This document shows, one piece after another, positions 61,600-64,000 of a DNA stretch of 64,000 bases (position 1 is the stretch's first letter; every line of letters starts with the position of its first letter). The position numbers and the translations under genes were made by a program. Where the stretch lies: positions 4,402,001 through 4,466,000 of the forward strand of contig JAJTUQ010000001.1 in NCBI GenBank assembly GCA_021399445.1. Reading direction: 5' to 3'. Origin of the DNA: Xylogone sp. PMI_703 (lineage: Eukaryota > Ascomycota > Leotiomycetes). The notes under the pieces were generated by a model that did no database searches, had not been told where the DNA came from, and was given only the letters and a program-made list of their open reading frames with translations.

Positions 61600-62316
61600 T
61601 CAAGGCACGTTGGTCCTGCAAACAGCCCACCAATTATCCTTCTCGTAGCCCGCGTCCACAATCTCACCTCCAACGGCAGCAATGTCCTCTTCCAGCTCAC
61701 CCTTGCGGTAAAGATGATAGTACCGCTGGAAGGTCCGTTCCGACGGAGCAGCCTCCACATTACCCTCCGCATCCTTCTTCTTTCCCGTCTTCATAACCCA
61801 CGGGACCATGACGTCCTGATTATGCCCCTCATCCCACCCCCGCCTACTATCCTTCTGCTCCAGTGCCCAGACATAAATCAAAGCCTTCCCCTCCCCACTA
61901 CTCTTCAAGCACGCCAGGATCCTGCGTACGGCCTCCTGCCTCCTCTCTCTCGTGCTCAAGTGATGCACTACCGCAATGCTGATCGCAAAATCGAACCTGC
62001 CATTCTGGTGCGGGAGGGCCAGGGTATCTGCAACAATGGCTTCATGAGGCTGGTGCTGGGAAGCGATTTGGACCAGATTGGAGGAGCGGTCGCTGCCCAG
62101 AATGAAGATGTCCCGGTTTACAGTCATGTACTTCCCGTTGCCGCAGCCAATATCGAGGCCAATTGAGCCCGGGGGGAGTGACAGGAGGAAGGAGGAGACG
62201 ATAGGCCAGGGTTTATAACGGGTTGAGGAGAAGTGGGAGGCGATGCTTTCGTAGACGCTGTGGACATGTTGTTGTTCGTAGGCTTCGGGATTGACGTCAG
62301 AAGAAGAGTTTTCCAT
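61600..62316 (-). CDS. trm9: tRNA wobble-uridine carboxymethyl methyltransferase Trm9
   Basis: SAM-dependent methyltransferase that completes mcm5U at the tRNA wobble position with Trm112; 238 aa, single exon. Seen: HVHSVYESIASHFSSTRYKPWP at the start, the SAM-binding motif LDIGCGNGKY, motif SDRSSNL, DTLALP, FDFAISIAVVHHLST, ALIYVWALEQ and the family-typical QDVMVPW. The C-terminus (YHLYRKGELEEDI, GYEKDNWW) is also characteristic. The ATG at 62316 is used; the upstream TTG is not a likely start. The alkylation-response form fused to an AlkB domain is not present. Confidence 0.96.
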   Translation of the reverse strand: MENSSSDVNPEAYEQQHVHSVYESIASHFSSTRYKPWPIVSSFLLSLPPGSIGLDIGCGNGKYMTVNRDIFILGSDRSSNLVQIASQHQPHEAIVADTLALPHQNGRFDFAISIAVVHHLSTRERRQEAVRRILACLKSSGEGKALIYVWALEQKDSRRGWDEGHNQDVMVPWVMKTGKKKDAEGNVEAAPSERTFQRYYHLYRKGELEEDIAAVGGEIVDAGYEKDNWWAVCRTNVP

Positions 62317-62878
62317 TTTCAATCTCTTTGTAGTTGATATGTTTCCTCACTTGATTGTGTTTCCGTCTCAGTGTAGGTGCGATTATCCAAGCTCCAGTAG
62401 CCAGATGTTCCTACTTCTTTCCTTTTTTTCCTGGCTTTTTTTCTCTTTCTTTTATTTTTCGTGTGTCAGAAGTCTATTACCCCGCTAATTGACCTACTTT
62501 ATTATATCCACGTGCATGTGGTATATCTCTAGACCACTTATATAATATACGCCAGAACTGGATGCAGAATTCGGCCAGAAATACTGGCTGTGTATCGGGG
62601 CGCCATGCCCCGATAAGATAGGCGGGCCAGCTCGGGTAGGCGATAGGCGTTAAGCAGCCTATGAACAGCCGCGGTAGTGGGGCGCTACAGAACAACCCAG
62701 CAGCAGAAAATTTTAAGCTCTGCGATCCCATCCGCGCTTATGTTTTCCCTGTCCCCAAAGTGTACGTACGGACAACGCGTCTTACATACTTTGTTTTCTG
62801 TCTTTCAGATAATGACTGCGAGTCTTTGCTAGGAGTGAATGCCGATTCGCAAATTGCCCTTGGATTCTTCAGCGATAT
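62317..62878. other. Spacer
   Basis: 562 bp; promoter side of trm9 with a T/C-rich tract (about 62405-62460). No gene seen. Confidence 0.5.
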
Positions 62879-63187
62879 CTAAACAGTTTCATCAAATCCA
62901 GTGGACTTGTTCTTGGCCAACCAGAATTCTGCGCGATAGAGCCTTCCTTGGATAGACCACTTCTCGATGTTGCCGCCTCCAGCCCGCCATTCCGTATCAT
63001 TGCATGAGCTCCAGCCGGAGCTGGTTTTCCTCTTGTTTGATATATCCTGATTCTCATCCTTCCTTCCTGCTGCATACAGCTTATTGTATTTGCGCTCGCG
63101 AGCATTTACGTTCGACCTGCGGTGAGAGTACCGCGGAAGTTCGGGGACAGTAGTGGTTGAAAGGCCATACTTCCCCGTGCTATTCAT
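62879..63187 (-). CDS. Small unknown ORF (102 aa)
   Basis: A clean ATG-to-stop frame on the minus strand, basic and polar, with a middle segment rich in Lys/Asn/Ser (YNKLYAAGRKDENQD) and no signal peptide or membrane segment. I recognise no family. It could be a real small gene, a 3' exon, or chance. Confidence 0.3.
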   Translation of the reverse strand: MNSTGKYGLSTTTVPELPRYSHRRSNVNARERKYNKLYAAGRKDENQDISNKRKTSSGWSSCNDTEWRAGGGNIEKWSIQGRLYRAEFWLAKNKSTGFDETV

Positions 63188-63741
63188 TTACTGCAGGGTG
63201 GTAGCTCATCTTGTGTGGATGGATCGCAGATCTGAGAAGCTTTCGGGACTTAATTGAAGCTTTGTGGTGAAAGAGGTTGAGCTTTGCTGAAATTGCAGAT
63301 TGGACTGCTACGTCCTCACCTTAAACATCCTCAAATAATCTGACGACAAGACCGATTTCCATGCGCACAACCATTGTGAAATTTCATACCTCGATCGCAT
63401 CGAAGAGGTAGAAGTTTACTGGGTTAAAGTTTGGACAAAGATATTGTTCTCATTGAGAATTGTGAGACAATTAATCACCTTCTATCTCTTCGGTGACTCT
63501 TCTGAGGTCTCTCCTTGAATGGTTTTATGAATTGTCTTATTAGCGCTTTATTCGGCACTTCTTAGTATTGTCAACATATTTTTGTCTCAGCTTTGCATTA
63601 CAGTCGGCCCAACCACATACGCTCCTGGCCTTTTCATACTTAGGTCTCACACTGGAGTTATAATTTCAAGTCACAGGAATTCTGTGTTTTGAAGAGATCC
63701 AACAAGATTTTGTGGCATAAAACATCGAAAGACTTTTTATA
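63188..63741. other. Spacer upstream of the last gene
   Basis: 554 bp divergent spacer holding the leader of the partial gene that starts at 63742. Nothing else seen. Confidence 0.5.
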
Positions 63742-64000
63742 ATGGCACCGACAACCAAGGTTTTCCTGCCAAGGGCAGGTTCTGCAGTCTATTTGAGTCC
63801 CCGCAAACACGGCCTCAAGCCCACGAAGAAACGAAGCTTTTCTTCTGTCAAAGAAGAAGGTATGAAACTCGCTGATGTTCTCTAAAAGCTCGATGACTTA
63901 CCTATCTTATAGATAATTCAAAGGAGGAGTATCTAAAGGAAATAGGTTTTGTCTATGAGCTCTTTCCTTCAAAGAAAGCAAAGAAAGCCTCAGAAAGTGA
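63742..64000 (+). CDS. 5' part of an unknown gene, running off the window
   Basis: ATG at 63742 opens exon 1 (63742..63859; MAPTTKVFLPRAGSAVYLSPR then a basic KHGLKPTKKRS), followed by a GTATGA...CTTATAG intron and exon 2 from 63913 (NSKEEYLKEIGFVYELFPSKKAKKASES), open to the window end. The phase fits (phase 1). A basic start with Arg/Ser could be mitochondrial or nuclear; I recognise no domain in 67 residues. Confidence 0.6.

Overview
The window is nuclear DNA of a filamentous ascomycete (Pezizomycotina; the protein flavour suggests Leotiomycetes, but that is an impression and not a test). The evidence is many short GT-AG introns (mostly 45-110 bp), CTAAY-like branch points, pyrimidine-rich core promoters, and a fungal gene set: NCE101, the Pezizomycotina LtrA-like membrane family, Abp2, Ede1, Mak10, alpha-tubulin and Atg8. 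Genes lie on both strands with no operon logic.

Layout. 0.3-5.3 kb: LtrA-like membrane protein, a degenerate tRNA-Thr-like sequence, and a WW-domain protein with Gly/Pro-rich tails. 5.5-16 kb: an ER membrane protein (Pga1-like candidate), alpha-tubulin, the endocytic EH-domain scaffold Ede1, and Abp2. 16.8-24 kb: a peroxisomal adenine nucleotide carrier, the NatC subunit Mak10, and two tandem respiratory genes (F1 epsilon and complex III core 2). 24-31 kb: RNA polymerase III subunit Rpc82, mitochondrial GTP/GDP carrier, NCE101 and Atg8. 32-43.7 kb: coproporphyrinogen oxidase, a SWIM zinc-finger protein, proteasome lid subunit Rpn8, adenylate kinase, an unknown protein, a secreted I9-type protease inhibitor, and the polyadenylation factor Pcf11. 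These are largely housekeeping genes and most models close in frame across every intron.

43.7-52.3 kb is an accessory, gene-poor stretch. It holds a broken NmrA-like gene, one secreted cysteine-rich GPI-type protein, a reading frame broken by three stops that are all one C-to-T step from a sense codon, and several kilobases without a supportable gene. 52.3-56.4 kb returns to a PA-TM-RING ubiquitin ligase and tubulin cofactor B, the latter with an unusually long intron. 56.4-59.8 kb is again gene-poor, with one weak small-secreted-protein candidate behind a good TATA box. The end holds a Myb/SANT protein with no visible ATG, the tRNA methyltransferase Trm9, a small unknown ORF and the 5' part of a gene that runs off the window.

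No CRISPR, rRNA, intact transposon or biosynthetic cluster was seen. No complete new multi-gene system is evident. The most unusual items are the Rpc82 intron that lacks an AG at its expected 3' end, the C-to-T-broken reading frame, and the WW protein that joins a WW domain to a glycine-zipper-like segment and a Pro/Tyr repeat tail. All exon boundaries were placed by eye from splice consensus, phase and family resemblance.
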